Positions 1 through 10,034 are shown, counted from the stretch's first letter. The stretch: 64,000 nt of DNA from Roseateles sp. SL47 (GCF_026625885.1 NZ_CP113068.1:4588001-4652000), one strand, 5' to 3'. The notes: generated from the sequence alone by a model not told the origin. A program made the numbers and translations.

Positions 1-193
1 GTCCCGCCGCAGCCCGGGCTGGGCGGGTGACCTGTCCGAAGAACGGCTGCTTCACATCCTGCGGCATGCACGCGGCCGGTACGGCACCACGCTGGACTAT
101 CTGGAACGCGCCGTGAACTGCCTGCGGGACCATGGCATTCACGACAGGTCCCTGGAACATCAACTGGCGCTGGCGCGAGCCCACGGGCTCTGA
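1..193 (+). CDS. chaC: ChaC-family gamma-glutamylcyclotransferase, C-terminal fragment
   Basis: Only the last 63 codons are in the window, read from base 2 to the TGA at 191-193. The tail has the pattern typical of ChaC-like glutathione-specific gamma-glutamylcyclotransferases: GRYGTTLDYL, then VNCLRDHGIHD, then a terminal LEHQLALARAHGL. Family members cleave cytosolic glutathione to 5-oxoproline and Cys-Gly. The catalytic Glu and the nucleotide-independent core lie upstream of the window, so activity cannot be judged. The gene is convergent with the MocA-like gene, with only 30 bp between the two stops. The family call rests on the C-terminal motif alone. Confidence 0.75.
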   Translation, partial: SRRSPGWAGDLSEERLLHILRHARGRYGTTLDYLERAVNCLRDHGIHDRSLEHQLALARAHGL

Positions 194-206
194 GGGTTCA
201 TCAAGA

Positions 207-220
207 GCCCCTTGCGGGGC
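207..220. terminator. GC hairpin between convergent genes
   Basis: A perfect 5-bp stem, GCCCC-TTGC-GGGGC, lies in the 30-bp gap between the two convergent stop codons. No clear T-run follows on either strand, so it is a plausible but weak bidirectional terminator. Confidence 0.35.
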
Positions 221-223
221 CGC

Positions 224-892
224 TCAGTCCCCCACCCCACCGCCCGCGCGCTGCAGGCGGCTGCGCGCCGAGGCCGGTGTGGGCACGGCCGGGTGGACCG
301 ACAGCACCCGCTCCAGATCCTCCACCGTGTCCACATCCACCAGCACGCCGGGATCGTCCACATCCACGGCCTGGGCGGGAAAGCGGGCCAGCAGCTTGCG
401 GGCGCCCTCGTCGCCCTGCAGGGCGGTCAACTCCGAAAACAGCTCTGCACTGAACCCCACGGGGTGCCCCCGCTGGCCGTCATATTGCGCATAAGCAATC
501 GGGTCGTGCTCCAGGGCCCGTGCCACCGCCATCAGGCTGCTGGCCTGCAGCAGCGGCATGTCTGCCGGGACAATCAGCCAGCCCGGCGCGTCGCCCGTGG
601 CGGCCACACCCGCAGCAATCGAATGCCCCATGCCCACGGGTGCGGGCCGCCCTAGCCGGTCCTGCGCAGGCAGCACCAGCATGTCGCGCTCCGCCACATG
701 GTTCCTGACCAACGGGGCCAGGCTCTCGGAGGTCACCACCACGAAACGCAATCCGGTGGCCATCGTCTGGCGCAGGGTGTGAGCCAATACCGTTTCCCCA
801 CCCACCAACTGCTCGAGCTTGTGACCTTCGCCGCGAAAGCGTTGGCCACGTCCTGCCGCGAGCACGACGACAGCCGGTCGTCGCTGATTCAT
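224..892 (-). CDS. mocA: MocA/MobA-like molybdenum cofactor nucleotidyltransferase
   Basis: The predicted protein has 222 residues. It begins with the nucleotidyltransferase loop VVLAAGRGQRF (about residues 8-18), and has a central IVPADMPLL motif typical of MobA/MocA GT-A folds. The C-terminus carries GHPVGFSAELF and DVDDPGVLVDVDT. Family members attach CMP (or GMP) to molybdopterin before insertion into xanthine-dehydrogenase- or CO-dehydrogenase-type enzymes. The ATG at 892 was chosen because a GAAGGAAG Shine-Dalgarno sequence sits 6-7 bases upstream; the longer open frame has no such signal. No molybdoenzyme gene is next to it here, so the CTP versus GTP preference and the client enzyme are inferred only. 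Confidence 0.8.
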   Translation of the reverse strand: MNQRRPAVVVLAAGRGQRFRGEGHKLEQLVGGETVLAHTLRQTMATGLRFVVVTSESLAPLVRNHVAERDMLVLPAQDRLGRPAPVGMGHSIAAGVAATGDAPGWLIVPADMPLLQASSLMAVARALEHDPIAYAQYDGQRGHPVGFSAELFSELTALQGDEGARKLLARFPAQAVDVDDPGVLVDVDTVEDLERVLSVHPAVPTPASARSRLQRAGGGVGD

Positions 893-1038
893 GCGTACTT
901 CCTTCAGGTTGATTCCTCGCTGCGGCTGACTCTTGGCATGGTCAGTTGTGCTGAGCATGCCTGCCCTGGGCGCATCGTCACACCCGGAGTTTCACGACTG
1001 GGAGCTTTACCTAAGGATTCGCCCCATACTTCACCCTT

Positions 1039-1674
1039 ATGGACAAACTCGCAGACCTCCGAAAGAGCTACGAACGCGACGAGCTCGATGAAAACGCTTC
1101 GGCTTCAGAGCCCCTGGCGCAATTCCAGCAATGGCTGCGCCAGGCAATGGACGCCAAGATACCCGAACCCAATGCCATGACCCTGGCCACAGTGGGGTCG
1201 GATGGGCGACCTTCAACCCGTATCGTGCTCATCAAGGATATGGATGAGCGTGGCCTCGTCTGGTACACCAACTACAACAGCCGCAAGGGTCAGCAGCTGG
1301 CCCAGAACCCCTTTGCGGCGCTGCAGTTCCACTGGGTCGAGCTGGAACGGGTGGTGAGGATTGAAGGCCGCGTCGAGACCGTGGACGCGGCCCAGTCAGA
1401 CACCTATTTCGCGTCCCGCCCCCTGGATTCGCGCCTGGGCGCCTGGGCGTCGCCGCAAAGCCAGGTGATCAGCAGCCGCGCCGTGCTGGTGGCCAATGCC
1501 GCCAAGGCAGCGGCCCAGCACGGCCTGAACCCCAGCCGGCCGCCGCACTGGGGCGGCTACCGGCTGGTGCCGGACCGGTGGGAGTTCTGGCAGGGCCGCC
1601 GGTCACGCCTGCATGACCGGCTCTGCTACCGCCTGGCCGACGGGCAGTGGCTGCGAGAGCGCCTGGCGCCTTAG
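1039..1674 (+). CDS. pdxH: Pyridoxamine/pyridoxine 5'-phosphate oxidase
   Basis: The protein has 211 residues, the usual PdxH length. It makes pyridoxal 5'-phosphate from PMP or PNP in the cytosol using FMN. Visible signatures are [19 protein letters not shown] (FMN/substrate strand), [29 protein letters not shown], and the C-terminal [15 protein letters not shown] dimer domain. It is transcribed divergently from the MocA-like gene across about 146 bp and converges on the TonB receptor, overlapping its last 4 bp (TTAG, 1671-1674). PLP made here would serve GlyA and the aminotransferase further along. Confidence 0.96.
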   Translation: MDKLADLRKSYERDELDENASASEPLAQFQQWLRQAMDAKIPEPNAMTLATVGSDGRPSTRIVLIKDMDERGLVWYTNYNSRKGQQLAQNPFAALQFHWVELERVVRIEGRVETVDAAQSDTYFASRPLDSRLGAWASPQSQVISSRAVLVANAAKAAAQHGLNPSRPPHWGGYRLVPDRWEFWQGRRSRLHDRLCYRLADGQWLRERLAP

Positions 1675-4043
1675 AACTTCACCTGAACGCCGGTGAAGAT
1701 GCTGCGGCCCGGCAGCGGGGTCAGGTCGCGGATGGTGGCCACGCTGCTGGCGCTGTACGCCAGCTTGTTGGCCAGGTTGTCCAGCTTGACGTACCACATC
1801 GCGTCATAGCTGCCCAGGTCGAAATGGCGGGCCACATTCAAGCGCAGCGTGCCGTAGCCCGCCGTCGGTGTGTCCAGTTCAGGCACGCGGTTCTGACGCG
1901 CGGCACCCCGCACTTCCGCCTGCACCAGCCACGGCCCCCGCTCCGCCTGCAGCGACAAGGTGCCATGCAGCGGGGCCAGACGCGGCAGGGGCTCCCCGGT
2001 CAGGCGATTGGTGCCGCGCACCAGATCCACCGTCGTGCCCAGGGTCAGGTCCCAGCCCGCCACCGAGGGCAGCGGCTGACGCCCTTCCAGCTCCAGACCA
2101 TGCATCCGGGCCGGCACACCGCGATAGACATACACCGGGATGGACTCCGCTTGCCCCTCATCATTGGTTTCCGTCACCGTCTGACCATTGGCATCCATGG
2201 CGAGGAAGTTGGAGAAGCGGGTCTGATAGACCTGCAGGCTCCACTTCGCACCGTTCTGCTGCCAATGCAGGCCCAGGTCCACCGACTTGGCCTTTTCCAT
2301 GCGCAGCGATTGGTCGCCAATCTCAAACGCACCCGAGGCCACGTGGACGCCATTGGCGAACAGCTCATAGAAGGTCGGAGCGCGCTCCGAGCTGCTGGCG
2401 CTGCTCGACAGGCTGAAGCCACTGCCCAGATCCACGGCGCCTGACAGCGAGAAGCTGTTGGGGCTGAACCGCTTGGAGGTGGGTGCACCGAAACGTTCTT
2501 CGTCACCACCCGTGGACGACACCGTCACACGCTCCGACCGGGCACCTGCCTGCAGGCTCCACGGGCCGGACTTGAAGTTCTCGATCAGGAACAACGCGCC
2601 GGTGCGGGTGGTGGTGTTGGGCACCAGCGCCTCGTCGCCCAAGGCGGAGAAATCGCTGTTTTCCCATTGCCACCCCAGCACGCCCTGCAGCGGGCCCCAG
2701 GGCGTCTGGATGGCGGCATGCTGCGCTTCAATGCGGGCATCCTTGCCGTCCGACTGGAAGGTGGTGCCGACGGCACCATCCCCTTCAATCTCCTGGTGCT
2801 TGTAACGGCTGCTGGCGAATTGCCATTGCACACGCGCCAGGCCCGGGAACACATCGCGCCATTCGCCGGCGGTGGCAATGCGCTGGCGTTGCATCTCGAT
2901 GCGGGTATCCGGCTCCACGGTCACGCCGTAATTGTTGTGATAGTCCTCCACCGAGACGCCGGCATAACCGTCGGAGAAGAAGAACGATCCGCCCAGCGCG
3001 CCGCTGCGGCTGTGGCTGTCGGAGTTGCGCACATGCGTACCGGTGTTGCCCTCGCTGTCGGTGAAGCGCGGCACCCGCTGGTCATCGGCGTGGCGGTCGG
3101 CGGCATCCACATGCCAACCGAACTGCGACGTGCCCCCATCCAGCACGGCGGCGCCGCCGTATTCATTGGAAGCGCCCCCCAGGCGCACTTCGGCTGCGCC
3201 GTTGATGCCGGGCTGCGGCGCGCGGGGAATGCGGTTGTCCAGGGCGTTCACCACACCGCCAATGGCATTGCCACCGTACTGCAGGGCCGCCGCGCCGCGA
3301 AGCACTTCAATGCGGGTGAGCACCAGCGGATCCACCGGCAGCGCATGGTCGAAGCTGAGGCTCGACGCATCCACCGACGAGCCCGAATTGCTCAGCATCT
3401 TGACACGGTCCCCATCCAGGCCGCGCAGCGTCGGGCGGTTGCTGTTAGGACCGAAATAGGTCGAGCCCACGCCGGACATGTCTTCCAGCGTGTCCCCAAG
3501 GCTGGAGCCGCGCTTGAGTGTCAGCGCATCACCGCTGAGGGTCTGCACGGGAGCCACCAGGTCACGCAGGCCCAGTGGGTTGCCGGTGACAACCACCTGC
3601 TGGAGGCTCTGCTTCTGGCGGGGCTTGGTGGATGCCGTGCTGTCACCGGACGAAGCGCCTGGGCCACTGCTGCCGCCGGTGCTGGTGTTGGCGCTCGTGC
3701 TGGCGCTGGTGCTGGTGCCGTCAGCAGGAGACGAGTCTGCAGCGGCCCCAGCCCCGGGGGCTGCGGCGGCAACGGTCGACGAAGCGTTGGAAGACGAGTT
3801 GGAAGGCGCCTTGGACGACGCGTTCGAACTAGCGTTCGAAGAAACGGAAGACGAGGCGGATGCGCCAGCTGCCTCTGGCCTGGCGGCGTTGACGGGCGTG
3901 GATTGGGCCATGGCGGCGCCCCAACCCAGCGCGAGCACCAGGCTCAGGGCCTGCGCGACCGGCGACAGGTTCGGACGTGAGACGTCGCACGCCCCCAAGG
4001 AAGACAACGCGGTAGAGACCACAACCGGAGAATGCATGGACAT
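1671..4043 (-). CDS. TonB-dependent outer-membrane receptor, metal (ZnuD-like) type
   Basis: The protein has about 790 residues with a long signal region ending near [11 protein letters not shown] Ser/Ala/Asn-rich low-complexity stretch follows (about residues 30-110), then the plug domain: [56 protein letters not shown] 22-strand-type barrel ends in a terminal Phe (GVQVKF). The plug wording, with '[12 protein letters not shown]' and 'LDNRIP', is that of zinc/heavy-metal receptors related to ZnuD rather than siderophore receptors; this is a family-resemblance inference. The ATG at 4043 gives a sensible signal peptide with an AGAAAGAAAAAG-like ribosome site. Upstream on the same strand lies a small membrane protein often found beside such receptors. 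Substrate and Zur control are not proven. Confidence 0.85.
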   Translation of the reverse strand: MSMHSPVVVSTALSSLGACDVSRPNLSPVAQALSLVLALGWGAAMAQSTPVNAARPEAAGASASSSVSSNASSNASSKAPSNSSSNASSTVAAAAPGAGAAADSSPADGTSTSASTSANTSTGGSSGPGASSGDSTASTKPRQKQSLQQVVVTGNPLGLRDLVAPVQTLSGDALTLKRGSSLGDTLEDMSGVGSTYFGPNSNRPTLRGLDGDRVKMLSNSGSSVDASSLSFDHALPVDPLVLTRIEVLRGAAALQYGGNAIGGVVNALDNRIPRAPQPGINGAAEVRLGGASNEYGGAAVLDGGTSQFGWHVDAADRHADDQRVPRFTDSEGNTGTHVRNSDSHSRSGALGGSFFFSDGYAGVSVEDYHNNYGVTVEPDTRIEMQRQRIATAGEWRDVFPGLARVQWQFASSRYKHQEIEGDGAVGTTFQSDGKDARIEAQHAAIQTPWGPLQGVLGWQWENSDFSALGDEALVPNTTTRTGALFLIENFKSGPWSLQAGARSERVTVSSTGGDEERFGAPTSKRFSPNSFSLSGAVDLGSGFSLSSSASSSERAPTFYELFANGVHVASGAFEIGDQSLRMEKAKSVDLGLHWQQNGAKWSLQVYQTRFSNFLAMDANGQTVTETNDEGQAESIPVYVYRGVPARMHGLELEGRQPLPSVAGWDLTLGTTVDLVRGTNRLTGEPLPRLAPLHGTLSLQAERGPWLVQAEVRGAARQNRVPELDTPTAGYGTLRLNVARHFDLGSYDAMWYVKLDNLANKLAYSASSVATIRDLTPLPGRSIFTGVQVKF

Positions 4044-4274
4044 GACTTTTTCTTTCTGGTTGGCGGCACGCGGACTCGGTCCGGCCTCATCCCTCGATGA
4101 AGATCGGAGCCAGGCAGGCATCGACCTCACACGCCCGCACATGGGCGATGGATCGACCTGAGGCGCCGCGGCGCCAAGGACACAACAGGTGGCGCTGAAC
4201 GCGGCGAGGCGTGGGCCGCGCAGTGATCAGCGAAGAACAGGAGGTGTGGAGGGCGTCAGCCGCAGGCCGCTCCA

Positions 4275-4292
4275 CCGTTGTTCACACAACGG
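4275..4292. repeat. Inverted repeat CCGTTGT-TCAC-ACAACGG
   Basis: A perfect 7-bp inverted repeat with a 4-base loop lies between the small membrane protein (ending 21 bp away) and the TonB receptor, about 230 bp upstream of the receptor start. It could be a transcription attenuator for the upstream gene or a repressor site for the receptor. There is no T-run, and it does not match a Fur or Zur consensus I can state with confidence. Confidence 0.35.
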
Positions 4293-4312
4293 CGGATGCA
4301 ACAGGGCTGATG

Positions 4313-4684
4313 TCATGCCGCAGGCGGCGCGCGAGCAAGCGCGCGCCAGACTTGCGCCACGGTGGCGCTGTGCGGGTGGGGTGTGGCCACCGGATGGTCC
4401 GGCAGCAATGCAGTCCAGGCGAGCGCCTGGGAGATGGGGCCCAGCGCGGTGCTGAGCTGATCGAGCAATTGGCAATCGCCACTGCCGGGCAGATGGCCCA
4501 GGGAGGACGGCTGGATGTCGTGGGCAGGGTTGGCCCCTGCCGCCCACGAGGACGCCAACAGCAAGCGCGGCGCCACACTGCCACCGTGTAACGCCCGGTG
4601 CACCAGCCCCAAGGCCTGAAAGCCCAGCAGCGACACCACGCACACCAGCACCCACCACCGCAGCACATGCGGCAGCGCAGGCAT
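4313..4684 (-). CDS. Small DUF2946-like membrane protein upstream of the TonB receptor
   Basis: The predicted product has about 123 residues and one hydrophobic N-terminal segment (RWWVLVCVVSLLGFQALGLVHRALHG). A GSGDCQLLDQLS motif follows, then an Arg/Ala/Pro-rich tail ending LARAPPAA. A signal-anchor plus 'GLVH..H', 'DC.L.DQL' and a terminal 'ARAPP' is the look of small unnamed proteins encoded beside zinc-type TonB receptors in Burkholderiales, so the association with the receptor is probably real. The role is unknown; periplasmic metal handling is a guess. The start is uncertain: ATG 4684 is used because it puts the hydrophobic segment at the N-terminus, but an in-frame ATG at 4753 would add 23 residues. 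Neither has a good ribosome site. Confidence 0.6.
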   Translation of the reverse strand: MPALPHVLRWWVLVCVVSLLGFQALGLVHRALHGGSVAPRLLLASSWAAGANPAHDIQPSSLGHLPGSGDCQLLDQLSTALGPISQALAWTALLPDHPVATPHPHSATVAQVWRALARAPPAA

Positions 4685-5191
4685 GCCGATGCAGATGCCG
4701 TTGCGGGCATGGTGCGGAGGAGACCGATGGGCGGCTGTGGGCGGGGCGAACATGGCAGCAGATCGAAGAAGCTGCGATTGTGCCTGTGCGCGGCGGGCGC
4801 TGTCTGAAGTCACCGGCCTCCGGTTGGGGGAGCCCCCCCTTCCGGGCGGAGGCCAATGACAAGTGGCGCCACGCTGCCCAAGGGTCGGCGCGGTGGCATG
4901 CGGTTGACGTGACTCGGGCGAAAACCGCCCTCCCCTCGCCGTGAAGGGGACCATCTGTGGCGTTTGCAGTACGGGACGGCCAAAACAGAGCGGGACGGCA
5001 AAGGCAACCGCCACAGCAGCGTCTGGCGCCCCTTCCCGCGTTGCGCTCACACGCCGCCAAGCGCGCCACCAGAGCTGGTACCTCCACCGGTTGCCGTCAC
5101 GGACCGGTCTTCAGCCGCCCGCCGTCAAGAAGCAGCCTCCATCAGCAGCCCTCAACAAGCAGCGCTCACCTCCGGCCCTCACGACTGGTGC
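4685..5191 (-). other. Noncoding 0.5-kb leader with strong hairpin
   Basis: No convincing gene is present. The stretch separates msrA from the small membrane gene. It contains a long nested hairpin at 4815-4854: an outer stem GGCCTCCG/CGGAGGCC and an inner GGGGG/CCCCC stem. The hairpin would lie in the transcript leader of the metal-receptor gene pair about 60-130 bases before the possible starts. It may be a regulatory leader, but I could not match it to a known riboswitch. Confidence 0.4.
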
Positions 5192-5785
5192 TCAGGCGGA
5201 ATCCGTCCGGACCAGTTCCTTGAACTTCTTCATGAACTTGTCCACCTTGGGCGCCACCACAAAAGCGCAATAGCCCTGCTCCGGATGGTTCTCGAAGTAG
5301 CGCTGGTGGTAGGCCTCGGCCGGCCAGTAGTTCTGCTCCGGCTGGACTTCCGTCACCACCTTGCCGCCATGGGCGTGATTGGCTTCATCCACCACCTGAC
5401 GGATCTCACCCAGCTGGTCCCCCCGGTGGTAGTAGATGCCGGAGCGGTACTGCGTGCCCACGTCCGCGCCCTGCCGGTTCAGCGTCGTCGGGTCGTGGAC
5501 GGCAAAGAACACCTGCAGCAATTCACCCAGGCTCACCACTGCCGGGTCGAAGCGCACGCGCACCACCTCGGCATGGCCCGTCTGGCCGGAACACACCTGC
5601 TCGTAATTCGGGTTCTGCAACGGGCCATTGGTGTAGCCTGATTCGACCGAGCGCACGCCCTTGACCTTCAGGAAGACGGCTTCCGTACACCAGAAGCATC
5701 CCCCTCCCAGGGTGATGACGTCCTCGGACTGGCCGGGGCCGCCGGGGGGGGGTGTCGAGCCGGGAGTGGGGGTCGCGGTGCTCAT
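5192..5785 (-). CDS. msrA: Peptide-methionine (S)-S-oxide reductase MsrA
   Basis: The protein has 197 residues. MsrA reduces methionine-S-sulfoxide in oxidised proteins with thioredoxin as electron donor. The catalytic motif GGGCFWCTEAVF puts the nucleophilic Cys at residue 30. Other signatures are GVRSVESGYTNG, GHAEVVRVRFDP, FFAVHDPTTLNRQGADVGTQYRS and the C-terminal EQGYCAFVVAPKVDKF. The ATG at 5785 follows GAAAGGACG at good spacing; an upstream in-frame extension lacks conservation. The Pro/Gly-rich first 20 residues are not a signal peptide, so the enzyme is probably cytosolic. It stands 60 bp downstream of the stop of the DUF748 gene on the same strand. Confidence 0.96.
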   Translation of the reverse strand: MSTATPTPGSTPPPGGPGQSEDVITLGGGCFWCTEAVFLKVKGVRSVESGYTNGPLQNPNYEQVCSGQTGHAEVVRVRFDPAVVSLGELLQVFFAVHDPTTLNRQGADVGTQYRSGIYYHRGDQLGEIRQVVDEANHAHGGKVVTEVQPEQNYWPAEAYHQRYFENHPEQGYCAFVVAPKVDKFMKKFKELVRTDSA

Positions 5786-5845
5786 CGCATCGTCCTTTCT
5801 TGCAGTGATCCAGGCCATATGGGGATGAAAACCCACAAGCCAAGG

Positions 5846-8800
5846 TCATTGGGTGCTGAGGGCCAGATCCACCTTGGGCTGCCAAGCCGGGCTGTCACTC
5901 CGGGCGCCGTCCTTGCTCTCATGCAGCTTGGGGGACGCCAGGAACATCCGCGCGTTGGGCACACCCTTGGTGATCAAGGCATCCCGCACGACCACCGATC
6001 GCTGCAGAGCCAGTTCGCGCATCTGCTCGTCGGTGACCGTATAGCTGTCCAGCAACAGTTCGCGCATCTCGGCGGCCGGGATGTCCTTGGCCAGCCCCAG
6101 CAGATTTCGGGGCTTGTTGGGCAGCTTGGCGTTCTCGTAGACGACCTTCAGCAGCCGCTGCCGCTGGACGTCGTCCAGGGTGATGGCGGTAGCAGTGGTG
6201 ATGGCGGTGGCGACAGCGGCACCAGCGGCGCCAGTGGCGCCACTGGCGGCATTGGGTAGAGCGACTGCAGTGGCAGAGGACGCGGCAGCTTCCGGCCCCT
6301 GCTGCCGGCGCAGCTCACGCCGCCGCTCGGCCACCATGGCCTCTTCCAGACGGACCGCCTGCGCCGCACGACGTTCACCCGCCGGATCCACCCAGCCGGT
6401 GATGCTGAGCTGCAGCGACGGTTTTTCTGCCAGCACCTTGGCCACCTGGCTCAACGCCTGATCCGTGGCTGGCGGCAGCGCCGCCGTGCCTGGGTTGAAC
6501 GACAGCTCGCTCATGTCCACCCCACCGCCTCCGGACAACAGCGAAAACGGCGCCGTCAGGGCCTTGGTCAGCAGATTGGTCAGCAGCTTCACCACCACCC
6601 CACCCACGCTGAACTCGGGGTCATTGATGGAGCCGCTGACCGGCAGGTTGATGTCGATGACGCCGTTGCTGTCCTTCAGCAAGGCCACGGCCAGGCGCAC
6701 CGGCAATTGGGTGGCGTCGGGGCTGTCGATGCGATCACCAAAGCTCAATTGGTTCAGAACGATCTTGTTTTCCGCCACCAGCTGGCCGCTCGGGTCAATG
6801 CGGTAGTGCACGCGGGAAGAGAGTTTTCCGCGCTCGATCGCGTAACCCGCGTACTTGCCGGCATAGGGCGACAGCGGGGCCAGCTCGATATCGGTCGCGC
6901 TGGCGGTAATGTCCAGCGCCAGCGGCGACCCACTGGGGTTGAGCTGACCGTTGATGTCCAGCAGCCCCGTCCCTGCCACCCGTCCACGCAATTGCAGCGG
7001 CGCCATGTCGGGCGAGCCGGCCGAGAAGCTGCCAAGCGTACCCGTCAGCTCGGTCAGCTGGGCGGTGTAGTTGGGTTTGACAAATCGGTCGGTGAAGTCG
7101 ACCCGGCCGGCATTGACCTGGGTTTCGCGGATGCTGAGACGCAGCGGAGGTGAGGCGGCGCCAGCAACCGCTCGAGCATTTGTGGCGGGCGCCGAACTGG
7201 CCGCCGCCACCAGCGGGGCCACCGGCGCCGAGGCCGCATGCGTTCCCGCCACGGCCTGCCCTTGTGAGGTCTGGCGCAGGTCGCGCAGGTTCAGCCGCCC
7301 CTGCTCGCTGATGATCAGCCGGGCATAGAACTCATCCAGGCTGGCCTGGCGGATGGCGATGTCCGGCACACCAGCCGGGGCCATCTGCAGCTTGAACCCG
7401 GACAGGCGCAAGGCCTGCCAACTCAACAGGTCTTCGGCCGATCGACGCCGACCTTCCTGCAAGCGCGCCTGACGTAGCCGCAGATCAGACAACTGCAGAT
7501 CGCCGCCCGCCTGCAATTGCGGCCCGGCGGGGAGCAGCGCCAGGCTCACATCGCCTTTGAAACTCCCCTCGGCCCGCTGCAGGTGGATGCCGATGGAGGG
7601 ATCCAGATAGGGGTCGGCCCAATGCAAGGGCAGGTGTTCCGCCTGCAAGCGGCCATTGAGGCGCACCGGGGCCAGGGCCACCTGGCCGTCCCACTGCAGC
7701 CGCGCGGCTTCGCGCAGATTGCGGCGCCTGGAATCGGGCCGGCGAGCCACCAGTGACACACGCACCGGTACGGCCTGGCGCAGTTGGCGGCCATCCCAGT
7801 CCAGGTGGGCCAGGCGCACCGAGAGGTCCTGAACACCGATGGGGCGCACCGGTTCATCGTCCAGAACATGCGTCAACTGGTCCATCAATTGGACCTGGCC
7901 GCCCTCCACGACCAACTCGGCCAGCCGGGCTCGCCAGGGAGCCGAGGCGGTGACCGGCGTTGGCGTTGGCGTTGGCGTTGGCGATGCTGCCTTGGGGCGC
8001 GACTCCATCGGATCGGTCAGCCTCAGCACAGGGCGCCCGGGGGGTTCTGGCCGAGCGCTTGCGCTGCCCGGCGTGGCGCTCACGGTCCAGTTGGCCCAGT
8101 TCCAGCGCCCGGCGCCATCCCGTGCCAGTTGCACCTGAGGCTGCTTCACCGTCAGGCGACCCAGCGTGATGTCCTGGCTGGCGGGCACCACGTCGACCTT
8201 GTCCAGGCTGGCATCAGCCAGGCTGACCACCGGATTGCGGCCTTCGCGCAGTTCCAGCGAGCTCAGCCGCAAGTCGCGCAGCCGCAGCTGGAGCTGCTCA
8301 CCCTGCGGGCTGGCTTTCACCTGGCCCTGCACGGCCAACTGCCCACTCAGGTCCAGCGGCGTCACGGTGTGGAGATAAGGGGCCAGCCAGGCCAGCGACA
8401 GTCGGTCCAGTTGCCAGTCCAGTGTCACACCTGCCGGACCGACCTGGCCCTTGGCCTTGATGTTGGCGGACTGCGGGGCGGCGGCTCGGGCCCCTGCTGC
8501 GGGCGTCGCCGTGGCCGCATTCCTGCTGGTGGCTGGCTTCAAGCCAAGGGGCGCAGGTGTGCCTGTTGCTGCAGCCGATGGTGTGGATGGCAGGCCCGCC
8601 GCCTGAAGCGTGGCCGACAGCTCCACCGGTGCGGCCTGCCGGGCCAGGGGCCAGTTGAGACCGTTGCCCTTGACATGGAGCCCGTCCAGCCGCCACTGGG
8701 CCGCAGGCGACACGGCGGCATCGTGGAGGGACACCTGCCCTTGCATCAGTTCCAGCCGCCGCAGTCCGAAGCGCCAAGCTGCGGGGGCGGACGACACGGC

Positions 8801-9973
8801 AGTTGTGGCACGAGCGGCCCCTGCCGAGTCCGCCGTTGATCCCGCCGTTGATGGGTTGCGGCCTCCACCCCCTTCCGGCATCGGCCACCCCAACCGACCT
8901 TGCGCATCCCGCGTCAAGCGCAACGCCGGTCCCTGCACCGTCAGCGCGTCCAGCAGCACCTGATGCTTGAGCGGCTGCACATCCGCCAGACCCACGGTCA
9001 GGCGCTTCCAACGCAGCCAGTCCTCCCAGCCGGCGTCTTGTCCCGTCTTTGCAGCCCCGGCACTACCGGGCGCCACCGCCTGACCGCCCTCATCCCGCCG
9101 CTGCAGCGCCAGGTCACGCAGCTCCGCCTCGCCACTGATCTTCAGCTCCGGCCCCTGTTCAAGCGGCTGCCGGAAATCCACCACCAGGTGAGCATCCAGC
9201 CATCCCGAAGCCAGACGCATCGGCAAGGCCTTTGGCCAGTAAGCGCGGTAGGTGGACAGATCCATCGCGTCCAGCTTGAATTCCAGGCGCGCGGTGCGGG
9301 TCCTGGCAAACGGCTGGGCCTGGGCTTGGGTGCTGAAAGCCACCCCATTGAGCTGCCCGGCCAGGTGCGGCTGCACCGTCACTTCCACATCCGTATCCAG
9401 GGTGGAGAGGAATGGCACGCCCAGTTGCAGGCCACTGAGGCGATGCGCCATGCCGGCCTGTCGGTCGTCGACCTGCACGTCGCCCTGCGTCAACTCGATG
9501 TTGTAGAGGGCCAGCGGCGGCTCCTTGTCAGACGCCTCCTGCGTGGGCGTGGAGGAACCCCGCAACCTCGCCAGGATGTCATCGACATTCGTGCGCCCCT
9601 CCCCCAACACAGCCAAGCGCACCTCCGGCCGGGTGATCCGCAGCGCAGAGAGGATCGGCGCGAAGTGCCACACCGAGCGCGGTGACAGCACCACCTCCAC
9701 CTGTTGAACGGCCAGCAGCGCAGGCGCTTGGGCGTCCGGCCCTGCGATCCGCACGCCGTCCAAGGTCAGCGCCAGCCGCCAGGGGCTGAAGTGCGCCGCC
9801 TCCAGCGACACGGTCCGGCCCAGTTGCTCGCTGGCCCACTTCCCCCCCTGGCGTTCAATCCAGAAGGGCAATGCTGCCCAGGTCAGCAGGAGCACCACCG
9901 CCAGGATCAGCACCAGCCCCAGCACAGCGCGAATCAGGCGCCGGGGCCATGTGGGTAAAGCAGCGAACAGCAC
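5846..9973 (-). CDS. Giant DUF748 / AsmA-like envelope protein
   Basis: The protein has 1375 residues. One N-terminal transmembrane helix (LIRAVLGLVLILAVVLLLTWAAL, about residues 13-35) anchors it, followed by AsmA-like beta-rich repeats. The first repeat contains RTVSLEAAHFSPWRLALTLDGVRI, and several more 'L.L.DL.L...R' units follow. Near residues 1120-1170 is the DUF748 core (INLPVSGSINDPEFSVGG), then an OmpA-like tail (LQLSITGWVDPAGERRAAQAVRLEEAMV). Proteins of this type are thought to bridge inner and outer membranes, as AsmA/TamB relatives do for lipids; the exact role of DUF748 proteins is not settled. The start is GTG at 9973. Low-complexity linkers, Ala/Thr/Pro-rich, separate repeats. 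It is divergent from the YdcF-like gene with 61 bp between them. Confidence 0.85.
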   Translation of the reverse strand: MLFAALPTWPRRLIRAVLGLVLILAVVLLLTWAALPFWIERQGGKWASEQLGRTVSLEAAHFSPWRLALTLDGVRIAGPDAQAPALLAVQQVEVVLSPRSVWHFAPILSALRITRPEVRLAVLGEGRTNVDDILARLRGSSTPTQEASDKEPPLALYNIELTQGDVQVDDRQAGMAHRLSGLQLGVPFLSTLDTDVEVTVQPHLAGQLNGVAFSTQAQAQPFARTRTARLEFKLDAMDLSTYRAYWPKALPMRLASGWLDAHLVVDFRQPLEQGPELKISGEAELRDLALQRRDEGGQAVAPGSAGAAKTGQDAGWEDWLRWKRLTVGLADVQPLKHQVLLDALTVQGPALRLTRDAQGRLGWPMPEGGGGRNPSTAGSTADSAGAARATTAVSSAPAAWRFGLRRLELMQGQVSLHDAAVSPAAQWRLDGLHVKGNGLNWPLARQAAPVELSATLQAAGLPSTPSAAATGTPAPLGLKPATSRNAATATPAAGARAAAPQSANIKAKGQVGPAGVTLDWQLDRLSLAWLAPYLHTVTPLDLSGQLAVQGQVKASPQGEQLQLRLRDLRLSSLELREGRNPVVSLADASLDKVDVVPASQDITLGRLTVKQPQVQLARDGAGRWNWANWTVSATPGSASARPEPPGRPVLRLTDPMESRPKAASPTPTPTPTPVTASAPWRARLAELVVEGGQVQLMDQLTHVLDDEPVRPIGVQDLSVRLAHLDWDGRQLRQAVPVRVSLVARRPDSRRRNLREAARLQWDGQVALAPVRLNGRLQAEHLPLHWADPYLDPSIGIHLQRAEGSFKGDVSLALLPAGPQLQAGGDLQLSDLRLRQARLQEGRRRSAEDLLSWQALRLSGFKLQMAPAGVPDIAIRQASLDEFYARLIISEQGRLNLRDLRQTSQGQAVAGTHAASAPVAPLVAAASSAPATNARAVAGAASPPLRLSIRETQVNAGRVDFTDRFVKPNYTAQLTELTGTLGSFSAGSPDMAPLQLRGRVAGTGLLDINGQLNPSGSPLALDITASATDIELAPLSPYAGKYAGYAIERGKLSSRVHYRIDPSGQLVAENKIVLNQLSFGDRIDSPDATQLPVRLAVALLKDSNGVIDINLPVSGSINDPEFSVGGVVVKLLTNLLTKALTAPFSLLSGGGGVDMSELSFNPGTAALPPATDQALSQVAKVLAEKPSLQLSITGWVDPAGERRAAQAVRLEEAMVAERRRELRRQQGPEAAASSATAVALPNAASGATGAAGAAVATAITTATAITLDDVQRQRLLKVVYENAKLPNKPRNLLGLAKDIPAAEMRELLLDSYTVTDEQMRELALQRSVVVRDALITKGVPNARMFLASPKLHESKDGARSDSPAWQPKVDLALSTQ
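7956..7983 (-). repeat. Hexamer microsatellite (GGCGTT)n inside the DUF748 gene
   Basis: About 4.7 perfect copies of GGCGTT on the plus strand encode a Thr-Pro repeat (PTPTPTPTPV) in a linker of the DUF748 protein. Because the unit is six bases, copy-number change would lengthen the linker without a frameshift, so it is not an on/off phase switch. Confidence 0.8.
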
Positions 9974-10034
9974 GTGACAGCCGATGGAGTCGTTGAAGGC
10001 CCGATTATGCTGGTGTGCTCAACACCGGACACCG

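Noticed and set aside
4754..5060. Possible cobalamin riboswitch upstream of the TonB receptor locus
   Set aside because: A GCCAC string and a GGAAGG string occur, but the conserved CCCCGCAACTGT and GCCAGGAGACC boxes are absent.
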